A stretch of DNA of 64,000 bases from Caulobacter segnis ATCC 21756 (GTDB lineage Bacteria; Pseudomonadota; Alphaproteobacteria; Caulobacterales; Caulobacteraceae), in assembly GCF_000092285.1 (NCBI RefSeq), contig NC_014100.1, positions 2,294,001 to 2,358,000 on the forward strand, written 5' to 3'. Position 1 is the stretch's first letter, and each line of letters starts with the position of its first letter. This document shows positions 25,945 to 34,191 of this stretch, in pieces. Under the pieces are notes generated by a model. The model did not search any database and was not told where the DNA came from. It saw only the letters and a list, made by a program, of their open reading frames with translations. The position numbers and the translations under genes are program-made.

Positions 25945-27195
25945 TCAGGGCTGGGCGGGGCTGGCGGCGGCCGGAGCGGCCTGGTCGGCCTCGCTCTCGG
26001 CGACCGGTCCCTTGGCCGGCGGGCGGAAGAAGACGGCCAGCAACAGGGTGGCGACCAACGCCATGCCGGTCGGGACCAGGAACAGGCTCGTATAGTCGAC
26101 GGTCCCGTCGGTGGTGAGGCGGCTGATCAGCTCGGGGAACAGGAAGCTGGCGGCGACATTGCCAACGCCCAGGATCAAGAGGTTGAACAGGCCTTGCGCG
26201 CTGGAGCGGACGTCCTTGGGGAACACCGCGTCGACGAAGATGTAGACCGTCGCGAAGAAGAACGCGTAGCAGATCCCGTGCAGCAGCTGGACGGCGACGA
26301 TCACCGGGATGCTGTCGGCGAAGAAGGCGAAGACGGCGAAGCGGGCGGCGTGGCCCAGGACGCCGATGATCATCGTGATCTTCCAGCCCAGCCGCGCCAA
26401 GACGCGCCCCAGGAAGAACATGGTCAGGATCTCGGCCACCTGGCCCAGGCTCAGCACGACCATCGACAGGTTGCCGGCGATCCCGACGCGGTTGGTCAGG
26501 AAGGCGTCGGCCATCACGAAATAGCCGTTGTGGATAACGGAATCGATGAAGGTGACGATGAACAGCACCAGCACGAACGGCGCGCCCAGGAGCTTGAACG
26601 CCCGTCGCCACGCCAGCTTGTCGACGCCCGCCTCCTCTTTGCGCGGCGGGGTGTGCGGCAGGGTCAGTGAGTAGGCGGCGAAGGCGAAGGACAGGATCGC
26701 TGCGACCAGGAAGATCCATCGCGTTTGTTCAACCGTAGCCTGCGCGCCCAGCAGGAAAACGAAGGGCCAGCTGACCAGAACCCAGCCCACCGTGCCGCCC
26801 ATCCGCACCGCGCCAAACTCACCGGCTGGATCGCGCAGGTTGGCGAAGGCGATCGAGTTGGTCACCGACAGGGTCGGCACATAGACCAGACTGAAGACCA
26901 GGTAGCACAGGAAGAACGGCCAGAAGGTGGTCGAGAACGCCGTGCCGACCAGGGCCAGGCCGCCGATCAGGTGGCTCGCGGCCAGGAACCGCTCGGCCGA
27001 GAAGTTGCGGTCGGCGAACTGGTTCGAAAAGAAGATGCCGACAAGGGCCGCGACGCCCCAGGCGCTGCCGACCAGCGACTGCTGCCAGGGCGCAAAGCCC
27101 AACATGCCCATGTACGGAAAGATCTTCGGCGCCCAGGCGCCCCAGATCGCCAGTTGCAGCACCATCATCAGGAAGAGCCGGAAGCTCGTCTTCAT
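25945..27195 (-). CDS. MFS permease, nucleoside/sugar:H+ symporter (NHS) type
   Basis: A 416-residue permease with about 12 helices, matching the nucleoside:H+ symporter branch of the MFS (MVLQLAIWGAWAPKIFPYMG at the N terminus; VRMGGTVGWVLVSWPFVF in the middle). The C-terminal tail is alanine/proline-rich and cytoplasmic. In bacterial 3-keto-sugar and glycoside clusters this branch is often the sugar importer. It is the first gene of a five-gene operon running down to the cytochrome c, and is divergent from the LacI regulator with a palindromic site between. The substrate is inferred. Confidence 0.88.
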   Translation of the reverse strand: MKTSFRLFLMMVLQLAIWGAWAPKIFPYMGMLGFAPWQQSLVGSAWGVAALVGIFFSNQFADRNFSAERFLAASHLIGGLALVGTAFSTTFWPFFLCYLVFSLVYVPTLSVTNSIAFANLRDPAGEFGAVRMGGTVGWVLVSWPFVFLLGAQATVEQTRWIFLVAAILSFAFAAYSLTLPHTPPRKEEAGVDKLAWRRAFKLLGAPFVLVLFIVTFIDSVIHNGYFVMADAFLTNRVGIAGNLSMVVLSLGQVAEILTMFFLGRVLARLGWKITMIIGVLGHAARFAVFAFFADSIPVIVAVQLLHGICYAFFFATVYIFVDAVFPKDVRSSAQGLFNLLILGVGNVAASFLFPELISRLTTDGTVDYTSLFLVPTGMALVATLLLAVFFRPPAKGPVAESEADQAAPAAASPAQP

Positions 27196-27261
27196 GGTCC
27201 TGGCCTCCCCGACCAGCTATGGGCGGCGTTTTGGACCATTCCAGCCCCGCTCGCTCCGATG

Positions 27262-27280
27262 TAATCGAAATCATCGATAA
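27262..27280. promoter_or_regulatory. candidate LacI-family operator
   Basis: TAATCGA-AATCA-TCGATAA is a near-perfect palindrome (ATCGA-N5-TCGAT core, 6 of 7 outer bases matched) in the 179-base region between the divergent MFS and LacI genes. It lies 67 bases before the permease start and 95 before the LacI start. Odd-spaced symmetric sites of this size are typical LacI-family operators. The rest of this GC-rich spacer shows nothing comparable. Confidence 0.5.
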
Positions 27281-27374
27281 CAGGGGTCGGGCGAACCGGC
27301 AACCGGCTCCCGGCGTGTTCACGCACTCCAGCTTCGCCTTGCCAACGCTCGGAGCAGTCGCCAGTGTCGCCGCG

Positions 27375-28382
27375 ATGGCGACCATTCAAGATGTTGCGCG
27401 GGCCGCAGGCGTGTCGACCGCGACCGTGTCGCGGGTGTTCAGCGCCCCCGAACTGGTGATCGAGTCCACGCGTCAGCGTGTGATGGCGGCCGTCGCCCAG
27501 CTTGGCTACGAGCCCAACTTCGCCGCCAAGAGCCTGCGCACCCTGAGGACGGAAAAAATCCTTGTCACGGTGCCCGACATCTCAAACCCGTTCTTCTCGC
27601 AGGTCATTCGCGGGGTCGAGGAAGCCGCGCTCGCCGCCGGCTACTCCGTCCTCCTGGGTGACACGCGACACGAGGAGGCTCGCGAGGAGCAGTATGCGGC
27701 CATGTTCCGGCGCAAGGAGGCCGACGGCCTGATCTTCCTGGGCCACCGCCTGCCCGAAGCTTTGGCCGAAATGGTCGCCGTCAAGGGCGTGAAGACGCCG
27801 ATCGTCAACGGCTGCGAATTCCGGCCGGGCTTGGCGGTATCCAGCGCCCACATCGACAATGAGGGCGCCGCCGCCGAGGTGATGGAGCACCTCTATGGCC
27901 TGGGTCACGCCCGGATCGGCGTCGTCACGGGACCGCTGGCCAGCCCGATCAGCAGCGACCGCCTCTCCGGCGTACTGGCGGCCGCCCAGCGCCATGGTCG
28001 GGCCAGCGCGCTGCGTATCTCGATTGGCGACTTCTCGATCGAGTCGGGCGTCCGACAGGCTGGCGAGCTGCTCGACGAACCAGGTCGCCCGACGGCGATC
28101 TTCTGCTTCAGCGACGAAATGGCGATGGGCGCGCTGGAGGCGATCCGCCGACGCGGCCTCGTCTGTCCGCGCGACGTTTCGCTTGTCGGCTTCGACGACA
28201 TCCGCTTCGCTCGCCACCTCGATCCGCAGCTCACCACGGTCAGCCAGCCGATGGAGGAGATCGGCCACGAGGTCGTGCGCCTCCTGCTCGATATCCTGGC
28301 CGGTCGCGCCACGACGCTGCAGAACGTCACCCTGCCCCACGAGCTGGTCGTGCGCGCGAGTACGGCCCCGCCCCCGGCTTAG
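27375..28382 (+). CDS. LacI-family transcriptional regulator
   Basis: A 335-residue LacI/GalR repressor. The helix-turn-helix and hinge lie at residues 1-58 (ATIQDVARAAGVSTATVSRVFSAP...), followed by a type I periplasmic-binding-like sugar domain (about 60-335). The ATG at 27375 is chosen because the family begins exactly at this HTH; a longer frame from 27219 would run through the promoter. It is divergent from the MFS operon, so it likely represses this operon until a keto-sugar or sugar binds. Its stop overlaps the convergent DUF1080 gene by 4 bases. Confidence 0.93.
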   Translation: MATIQDVARAAGVSTATVSRVFSAPELVIESTRQRVMAAVAQLGYEPNFAAKSLRTLRTEKILVTVPDISNPFFSQVIRGVEEAALAAGYSVLLGDTRHEEAREEQYAAMFRRKEADGLIFLGHRLPEALAEMVAVKGVKTPIVNGCEFRPGLAVSSAHIDNEGAAAEVMEHLYGLGHARIGVVTGPLASPISSDRLSGVLAAAQRHGRASALRISIGDFSIESGVRQAGELLDEPGRPTAIFCFSDEMAMGALEAIRRRGLVCPRDVSLVGFDDIRFARHLDPQLTTVSQPMEEIGHEVVRLLLDILAGRATTLQNVTLPHELVVRASTAPPPA

Positions 28383-29158
28383 GGCCTGGGCGAGAGCTCC
28401 CGCACCCAGATGTTGCGGAAGCTGATCGGCCTGCTGGGATCGCCATGCGCCTGCAGCTTGATCGGCGCCGGCCCGTGCGGCTTGTAGGACGGCTTGCCGA
28501 TATAGACCGTCTCACCAGCTAGGACGGCGTTGTCCTGTACGAGCACGCCATTGTGCAACACCGTGACCGTCGCCGGTGAGGCGAGCCCGCCGGCCGCGTT
28601 GAAGCGCGGTGCTCGCCAGACAATGTCGTAGGTCTGCCACTCGCCAGGCTTGCGGCTGGCGTTGGCCAGCGGCGGATGCTGCTTGTAGACGCTCGCGGCC
28701 TGGCCGTTCACGTAGGTCTGGTTCTCGAAGGAATCGAGGATCTGCACCTCGTAGCCCGCGTCGCGCGGCCCTGTGGAGGCCAGGAAGACGCCGCTGTTGC
28801 CGCGCCCCTGCCCGCTCCCGTCGATATCAGCGGGGATCAGCCACTCAAGATGCAGTTGGTAGTCCTGGAACGCGCGCTTCGTCTCTATATTGCCCTTGGC
28901 CTTGTCCACCGTGACGGCCCCGTTGGCGACGGTCCAGGCGGCCGGCGACTTGTCCTGGCTCGACACCCACTGCTCGAGGCTCTTCCCATCGAACAGCACG
29001 ATCGCGCCTGACGGCGCCTCGCCCACGACGGCCGCTGGCGCGACGAGCATCGGCTTGGGGTTCCAGACCTCGGTGTCTTCCGGGCGGGCCTGAGCAAGCG
29101 CCGAAGACGAGGCGAAAAGCCCGACCAAGCCAAAGGCCCTCAGTAAGATCCGGATCAT
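28379..29158 (-). CDS. DUF1080 protein (3-keto-disaccharide hydrolase family)
   Basis: A 259-residue exported DUF1080 protein. A signal peptide (LRAFGLVGLFASSSALAQA) precedes the domain beginning IVLFDGKSLEQWV, with GNSGVFLASTGPRDAGYEVQILDSFENQTY and a C-terminal SFRNIWVRELSP strand that is the usual ending of the fold. The ATG at 29158 is chosen because it starts the signal peptide. It probably cleaves a 3-keto-glucoside in the periplasm or outer envelope. It has its own promoter region (29159-29276), where TGATC-CC-GATCA occurs at 29196-29207. Confidence 0.88.
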   Translation of the reverse strand: MIRILLRAFGLVGLFASSSALAQARPEDTEVWNPKPMLVAPAAVVGEAPSGAIVLFDGKSLEQWVSSQDKSPAAWTVANGAVTVDKAKGNIETKRAFQDYQLHLEWLIPADIDGSGQGRGNSGVFLASTGPRDAGYEVQILDSFENQTYVNGQAASVYKQHPPLANASRKPGEWQTYDIVWRAPRFNAAGGLASPATVTVLHNGVLVQDNAVLAGETVYIGKPSYKPHGPAPIKLQAHGDPSRPISFRNIWVRELSPRP

Positions 29159-29276
29159 GCGCGACCTCCCACGACTCCACTGCGCGTAGCGGATATGATC
29201 CCGATCAATCTGTCGACCCTCTCCCCGTGGCATGAGGCGAAGGTCGCTGTCGGCGGCGTTTCACGGGTCTTCGGCG

Positions 29277-30308
29277 ATGATGGACGAGACAGCGCCCCGC
29301 GCGGCAAGGCGCCCCTGGGTCTGGCTCCTGAGCGCTGGCCTTCTGGTGGCCCTCGGCGTCATCGGCGCCGTCGTCCTGCGCCCTCCCGCCGTAGAGATCG
29401 CCAAGGCCCGAACCGGAGAAGCCGTCGACGTGATCTACGCGTCCGGTGTCGTCGACTATGTGCGCCAGGCGCATGTCGCGCCCATCGTGACCGCCCCGAT
29501 ACGGCGCGTGGATGTGGCCGAGGGCGACTGGGTGAAGCCCGGGCAGTCGCTGGCTCAGCTTGAAGACGGCCCGGCGCAAGGCACGGCTCTGCAGCTGGCG
29601 GCTCAAGCTTCGCAGGCGCGGATCGTCGCCGGCCGAACTCGCAGACTTTTTGAGGCCGGTTTCGCCGCGCGCGCGGCCGATGACGACGCCCAGGCGCAGG
29701 CGCGCGCCGCCACCGCCGCCGCCGAAAGCGCCGCGGCCCGCCTTCGGGACTATCGGCTGACGGCGCCGTTCGCCGGCCGGGTGTTGCGACGCGAGGCCGA
29801 GCCCGGCGATCTCGGAACCGTCGGGACAGCGCTGTTCGTCATCGCCGATCCCCAGACGCTGCGCATCACCGCCGACGTGGACGAGCGCGACATCGCCAGG
29901 CTGAAGCCCGGCGTCCAGGCGCTGATCCGCTCTGACGCTTTTCCAGGGCGGACCTTCGAGGGCCGTGTATCGCTGATCACTCCCGCGGGCGACGCCAAGG
30001 GACGGGTGTTCCGCGTCCGTATCGCCCTACCCGCCGACAGCGGCCTACCGCCGGGCATGACGGTGGAGACCAATCTCGTGACCGATCGCCGCGCCAGGGC
30101 GGTGCTGGCGCCGTCCAGCGCGGTGCGCGATGGCGTCGTCTGGATCCTGCGAGACGGACGCGTCCGACGCGTCGCTGTCCGCGTTGGCGCGGTCGGCGCC
30201 GATCTGACCGAGATCCAATCGGGAGTCGCTGCGGGCGAATCCGTGATCGCGCGGCCGCCGACGGGCCTCAAGGACGGCCAGCGCGTGCGGGTGGCGAAGG
30301 GGCCATGA
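29277..30308 (+). CDS. HlyD/MacA/DevB-type periplasmic adaptor
   Basis: A 343-residue membrane-fusion protein. One membrane anchor (about residues 18-36, VWLLSAGLLVALGVIGAVVL) is followed by a biotinyl-lipoyl-like segment (APIVTAPIRRVDVAEGDWVKPGQSLAQLEDGPAQ), a short alpha-hairpin and a beta-barrel domain. Two adjacent ATGs (29277 and 29280) are possible starts; an upstream ATG at 29232 seems less likely. It heads a three-gene ABC exporter operon (adaptor, permease, ATPase) in DevBCA order. The cargo is unknown, and no TolC-type outer-membrane gene is in this window. Confidence 0.88.
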   Translation: MMDETAPRAARRPWVWLLSAGLLVALGVIGAVVLRPPAVEIAKARTGEAVDVIYASGVVDYVRQAHVAPIVTAPIRRVDVAEGDWVKPGQSLAQLEDGPAQGTALQLAAQASQARIVAGRTRRLFEAGFAARAADDDAQAQARAATAAAESAAARLRDYRLTAPFAGRVLRREAEPGDLGTVGTALFVIADPQTLRITADVDERDIARLKPGVQALIRSDAFPGRTFEGRVSLITPAGDAKGRVFRVRIALPADSGLPPGMTVETNLVTDRRARAVLAPSSAVRDGVVWILRDGRVRRVAVRVGAVGADLTEIQSGVAAGESVIARPPTGLKDGQRVRVAKGP

Positions 30309-31561
30309 GCCCGCCCTCCGTCCTGGCGAACATCGCGCTGGCGCACCTGCGGGTCCGCGCCCGCCAGACCCTGGTCGCGACCCTGGGTGTCGCGATCGGC
30401 GTGGGCTTCTTTCTCGCCGTCTCCGGGATGATGGTCGGCTCGCAGAAGGACTTCATCCGCACGCTCGTCGACTCCGCGCCGCACATCATCGTTCGCGACG
30501 AACAGCGCCGCCCTGTCCGTCAGCCGGCTCTGGACGCCTTTCCCGGGGCGGCGGTGGCCGTCCGCGGCCTGCGGCCTCAGGAAGAGGTGCGGGGGCTCAA
30601 GGATTGGCCCGCCATGCTGGCCGACGCTCGCGCCATTTCAGGCAGCCTCGCAGCCCCCTCCCTGAGCGGCGCGGTGACGATCGCCTATGCCGGCCGCAAT
30701 GCGGCTGTCGCCCTCAACGGCGTGGACCCGCGTCTCGAGGGGCGACTGGCTAAGATCAACGAGAGCCTGACAGGCGGCGCCTTGAACGACCTGGAGGCGC
30801 GCCCCGACGGCATCATCATCAGCCGGCCGCTCGCCGACCGGCTCGGCGCGCAGCTGGGCGACACGCTGGTGGTGACATCTCCGACCGGCGCGCTACAGCG
30901 GATGCGGATCCTGGCGCTGATCGAGCCCGACGCCCGCGCCGGGTTCTACGCCGGCGACACCGTCGCCTACGGCCTGCTCCGCACGGCGCAGGTGGTGTTC
31001 GCGCGCCCCAGCATCGTGAACCAGATCCACATCCGGTTGGCGGACTCCGCCGACGCCGAGGTCCAAGCCAAGCGGCTCGAGACGCGCTGGGGCTACAAGT
31101 GGGAGTCTTGGCAGGAACGGTCGGTGGACATCCTGAACCTGCTCGTGGTGCGTAACATCATCATGTACGCGGTGATCCTGGCGATCCTGATCGTGGCCAG
31201 TTTCGGGATCTATACGGCCGTCTCGAACAGCGTCGCCGACAAGCGGCGCGACATCGCGATCCTGCGCGCCATGGGCTTCACCACGGGCGACGTGCAGGCG
31301 ATCTTCCTTCTGGAAGGCTTGCTTGTCGGGGTGCTGGGCGCGGCGGTCGGTTTCGCGATCGGCACGGGCCTCCTGCAGGTGCTCGCCAGCCTGCCTCTGT
31401 CCATGGGCGGCAAGCCGCTGGTCCTGCCGCTGGATCGCAGCCTGCCGCAGTATTTGCTGGCGGGCGGCGCCTCGTTGAGCGCCGCGCTGGTCGCGGCCTG
31501 GCTGCCCGCCCGCAAGGCGGCGAACGTCGATCCCGTCGCCATCTTGCGAGGCGCGGCATGA
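30305..31561 (+). CDS. ABC transporter permease (MacB/FtsX/DevC family)
   Basis: A 418-residue permease. One helix near the N terminus (about 17-38) precedes a periplasmic MacB_PCD domain, then three C-terminal helices (about 280-300, 335-355 and 380-400) in the FtsX domain. The coupling-helix signature SVADKRRDIAILRAMGFTTGDVQAIFLLEGL is clear. It overlaps the adaptor stop and the ATPase start by 4 bases each, so the three are translationally coupled. Such four-helix permeases work as mechanotransmitters with the periplasmic adaptor. Confidence 0.92.
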   Translation: MSPPSVLANIALAHLRVRARQTLVATLGVAIGVGFFLAVSGMMVGSQKDFIRTLVDSAPHIIVRDEQRRPVRQPALDAFPGAAVAVRGLRPQEEVRGLKDWPAMLADARAISGSLAAPSLSGAVTIAYAGRNAAVALNGVDPRLEGRLAKINESLTGGALNDLEARPDGIIISRPLADRLGAQLGDTLVVTSPTGALQRMRILALIEPDARAGFYAGDTVAYGLLRTAQVVFARPSIVNQIHIRLADSADAEVQAKRLETRWGYKWESWQERSVDILNLLVVRNIIMYAVILAILIVASFGIYTAVSNSVADKRRDIAILRAMGFTTGDVQAIFLLEGLLVGVLGAAVGFAIGTGLLQVLASLPLSMGGKPLVLPLDRSLPQYLLAGGASLSAALVAAWLPARKAANVDPVAILRGAA

Positions 31562-32238
31562 GCGCCCTGATCGAAGTCCGCTCGGCGACAAAAGTCCTCT
31601 CCGATCCCGAACCCTTCACCCTGGTTGACGGCGTCAGCCTCTCCGTGGAGGCCGGTCAGATGGTGGCCATTGTCGGGCCGTCGGGCTGCGGGAAGTCGTC
31701 TCTGCTCTATCTGCTCGGCCTTCTCGATCGGCCGACCCGTGGCGAGGTGCTGATCGACGGGCGCCAGACTGGGGGGCTCAACGACGGCGAGCGAACCCGG
31801 CTGCGCCTGGAGCGGATCGGATATGTCTTCCAGTTCCACTTCCTGCTGCCGGAACTGACAGCCCGGGCCAATGTGGCGCTTCCGATGCGTCGCCTCGGCC
31901 GGAAGTCGGGTCCGGACATCGATCAAGCCGTTCAGGCGCTGCTCGAAAAGCTTGGCGTCGCCACGCAGGGGGACCGGCGCCCAGACCGCCTCTCCGGCGG
32001 CCAGCGTCAGCGCGTGGCGATCGCGCGAGCGTTGGCGAACGATCCAGCAATCCTTCTGGGCGACGAGCCGACGGGCAATCTCGACAGCGTCAATACCCGG
32101 CTGGTGATCGAGGAGTTCCAGCGCCTCGCTCACATCGAAGGGCGCGCCGTCGTCTGCGTGACCCACGACGAAGGTTTCGCCGAAGCGGCGGATCGGCGCA
32201 TTCGGATGCTGGATGGTCGGATCGTCGATGAGAGCTGA
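31558..32238 (+). CDS. ABC transporter ATP-binding protein (LolD/MacB type)
   Basis: A 226-residue ATPase. Walker A GPSGCGKSS lies at residues 40-48, the Q-loop in YVFQFHFLLPELTARANV, the signature LSGGQRQR near 144, Walker B ILLGDEPTGNLDS and the H-loop VVCVTHDE. The family and size match LolD/DevA ATPases. It overlaps the permease stop by 4 bases and completes the exporter operon. Confidence 0.95.
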   Translation: MSALIEVRSATKVLSDPEPFTLVDGVSLSVEAGQMVAIVGPSGCGKSSLLYLLGLLDRPTRGEVLIDGRQTGGLNDGERTRLRLERIGYVFQFHFLLPELTARANVALPMRRLGRKSGPDIDQAVQALLEKLGVATQGDRRPDRLSGGQRQRVAIARALANDPAILLGDEPTGNLDSVNTRLVIEEFQRLAHIEGRAVVCVTHDEGFAEAADRRIRMLDGRIVDES

Positions 32239-32246
32239 GGCGCGTG

Positions 32247-32453
32247 TCAGGCGGCGAAACGCGCGTCCAAGGCTTCTAGGCGAACCAAGATCCGATCCAG
32301 CGTCGAGCGCTTGACCGGTTTGCCGTCGCGCAACTTGGTCCAGGTCGTCTCGCTGATGGCGTAGCACTCGAACAGGTGCTCGCGCGTGACGGCGGGCAGC
32401 CGGGCGCGAAGGCGCTGGAAGATTTCTCGGGAAGCGGTGACGGTTTCAGCCAT
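32247..32453 (-). CDS. small hypothetical protein, possible HTH
   Basis: A 68-residue basic protein I cannot assign. The middle ([35 protein letters not shown]) reads like a Cro/XRE-type helix-turn-helix, with [10 protein letters not shown] as turn and recognition helix. Its stop is 8 bases from the exporter ATPase stop, convergent. It may be a small DNA-binding regulator. The following 136 bases to 32589 contain no gene I can support. Confidence 0.6.
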   Translation of the reverse strand: MAETVTASREIFQRLRARLPAVTREHLFECYAISETTWTKLRDGKPVKRSTLDRILVRLEALDARFAA

Positions 32454-32589
32454 GGGAAAGCGCGGAGCAGTTACGCACGAGAAGATGTCTCTACCGCGTC
32501 CCTATGACGGTCTTGTTGGTCCGTCATATTTCAGCGCTGTTACGCAGAACCAAGTTTCGACCAAAATCGCCACGCTCGGCAACTGGCGG

Positions 32590-33411
32590 CTATCTTGCGG
32601 GCGCTCGCAGCTGGAAGCGGAGGCCGTCGTACGCCGGCTCGACCCCGGGCGGCAATTTGGCCGCCAGCGCATGATAATCGAGATCGATGTGAAGGTTCGT
32701 CAGGATCGCCCGTTTGGGCTTCACCCGAGCGATCCACTCCAACGCCAACTCGACGTGGGCGTGGGTCGGATGCGGCGTCCAGCGCAGAGCGTCGACGATC
32801 CAGACCTCGAGATCGGCGAGATCGGCCCAACTGCTCTCCGGGATGGCCCGAACGTCGGGCGTATAGGCGACATCGCCGATCCGGTAGCCGACGGCGCGGA
32901 CTTCGCCGTGATCGACGTCGAACGTGTGGACCAGGATGTCTCCGCTGGGGCCCGAGATCTCGAAATCATGGCCCAGGGGCGGAAGCAGAAGAGGCTCGCA
33001 GATCGCCGGGTAACCGCCCTGGCTGCGAAAGACGTACTCGAAGCGCCTGAGCAGACCGTCGTGCGTCGCCTGATCCATATAGGTCGGGATGCGGACACGC
33101 TGGTTCAGGAAGAAGGGCCTCAGATCGTCGATGCCGTGCGCCTGGTCGGCATGGTCGTGCGTGAAGAGCGCCGCGTCCATCCGCCGTACCCCGGCGGCGA
33201 CCGTCTGCAGGCGCAGGTCGGGCGAGGTGTCGATGATGACCGTCGTCTGATGGGTTCGACCGCCCTCGCCCAGACGCCGCACCAGCAGCGAACAGCGCGA
33301 GCGGTGGTTCTTCGGCTCGTCCGGATCGCAGTCGCCCCAGTTGCCGTCGGCGCGGGGAACGCCGCCGGAGGAGCCAGAGCCCAGAATCGTGAACTCCAGC
33401 GAAGCGCTCAT
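32590..33411 (-). CDS. MBL-fold metallo-hydrolase (PhnP/Lactamase_B_2-like)
   Basis: A 273-residue metallo-beta-lactamase-fold hydrolase. GSGSSGGVPR lies at residues 9-18 and the metal motif HDHADQAHG near 88, followed by other histidines in VHTFDVDHG and the HAHVELALEW helix. This is the PhnP/tRNase-Z-like 'GSGSSxGVP' group of cyclic-phosphodiesterase-type proteins in alphaproteobacteria. The start at 33411 overlaps the TatD stop by 4 bases; a longer frame from 33726 is spurious. A role in nucleotide or tRNA metabolism is possible but not shown. Confidence 0.85.
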   Translation of the reverse strand: MSASLEFTILGSGSSGGVPRADGNWGDCDPDEPKNHRSRCSLLVRRLGEGGRTHQTTVIIDTSPDLRLQTVAAGVRRMDAALFTHDHADQAHGIDDLRPFFLNQRVRIPTYMDQATHDGLLRRFEYVFRSQGGYPAICEPLLLPPLGHDFEISGPSGDILVHTFDVDHGEVRAVGYRIGDVAYTPDVRAIPESSWADLADLEVWIVDALRWTPHPTHAHVELALEWIARVKPKRAILTNLHIDLDYHALAAKLPPGVEPAYDGLRFQLRAPAR

Positions 33412-34187
33412 GGGCGAGGAATCCGATCGAACAGGGCGAAGAAGGCGTCTTCGGTGCGTTGCTCGGTCTCCGCCCGGCTCCAGCCCCGGATCTCCGCCAG
33501 CTTGTCGTAGATGTGCGGCAGATAGGCCGGCTCGTTGCGGCGACCGCGCATGGGAACGGGCGCCAGGTAAGGGCAGTCGGTCTCGACGATGATCCGGTCG
33601 GCCGGCATGTCGCGGATCACCGCCCTCACCTCCTCGGCCGTCTTGAAGGTGGCGATGCCGGACACCGAGAACCACGCGCCCAGCTTGGCGGCGCGTCGAG
33701 CGAGGTCTGGGCCGCTGGTGTAGCAATGCATCAGGATCTTGAACGGACCGGCGGCGTGCTCGGTTTCAAGGATCTCACCCATCACCTCGTCGGCCTCGCG
33801 CGTGTGGACGACGAGCGGCAGGCCGCTCTCCCGCGCGGCGATGCAGTGCTGACGGAACACCTCCGCCTGCACCTCGCGCGGCGAAAGATCGTAGTGGAAA
33901 TCCAGACCGCACTCGCCGATCCCGATCACCCTTGGACGGCTGGCCAGCTCGACAAGGCGCGCGGCGGTGAGGCCGGGATCTTCCTTGGCCTCGTGCGGGT
34001 GCGTGCCGACCGTGCACCAGATGTCCGGCTCGGCCATGGCTATGGCGTGCACCGCCTCGAAGGACGAAACCTTGTCGCAGATGGTGACCATCATGGCGAT
34101 CCCGGCCTCGCGGGCCCGGGCGATCACGGCGTCCTTGTCCTCGGCGAACTGGGGCGCGTGGAGATTCACATGGCTGTCGATGAGCAT
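33408..34187 (-). CDS. TatD-family metal-dependent hydrolase
   Basis: A 259-residue TatD/YcfH-type deoxyribonuclease-fold protein. Family segments are GIGECGLDFHYD (about 85), LPLVVHTREADEV, MHCYTSG and ETDCPYLAPVPMRGRRNEPAYL. The usual first HxH metal motif is replaced here by DSHVNLH, where one ligand position holds Asn. It starts 4 bases after the holB stop and overlaps the MBL gene, so it is in the tmk-holB unit. Confidence 0.92.
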   Translation of the reverse strand: MLIDSHVNLHAPQFAEDKDAVIARAREAGIAMMVTICDKVSSFEAVHAIAMAEPDIWCTVGTHPHEAKEDPGLTAARLVELASRPRVIGIGECGLDFHYDLSPREVQAEVFRQHCIAARESGLPLVVHTREADEVMGEILETEHAAGPFKILMHCYTSGPDLARRAAKLGAWFSVSGIATFKTAEEVRAVIRDMPADRIIVETDCPYLAPVPMRGRRNEPAYLPHIYDKLAEIRGWSRAETEQRTEDAFFALFDRIPRP

Positions 34188-34191
34188 GCGC

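Noticed and set aside
25189..26670. 493-residue plus-strand frame opposite the isomerase and MFS genes
   Set aside because: Highly acidic/Gln-rich shadow of genes with clear families on the other strand.
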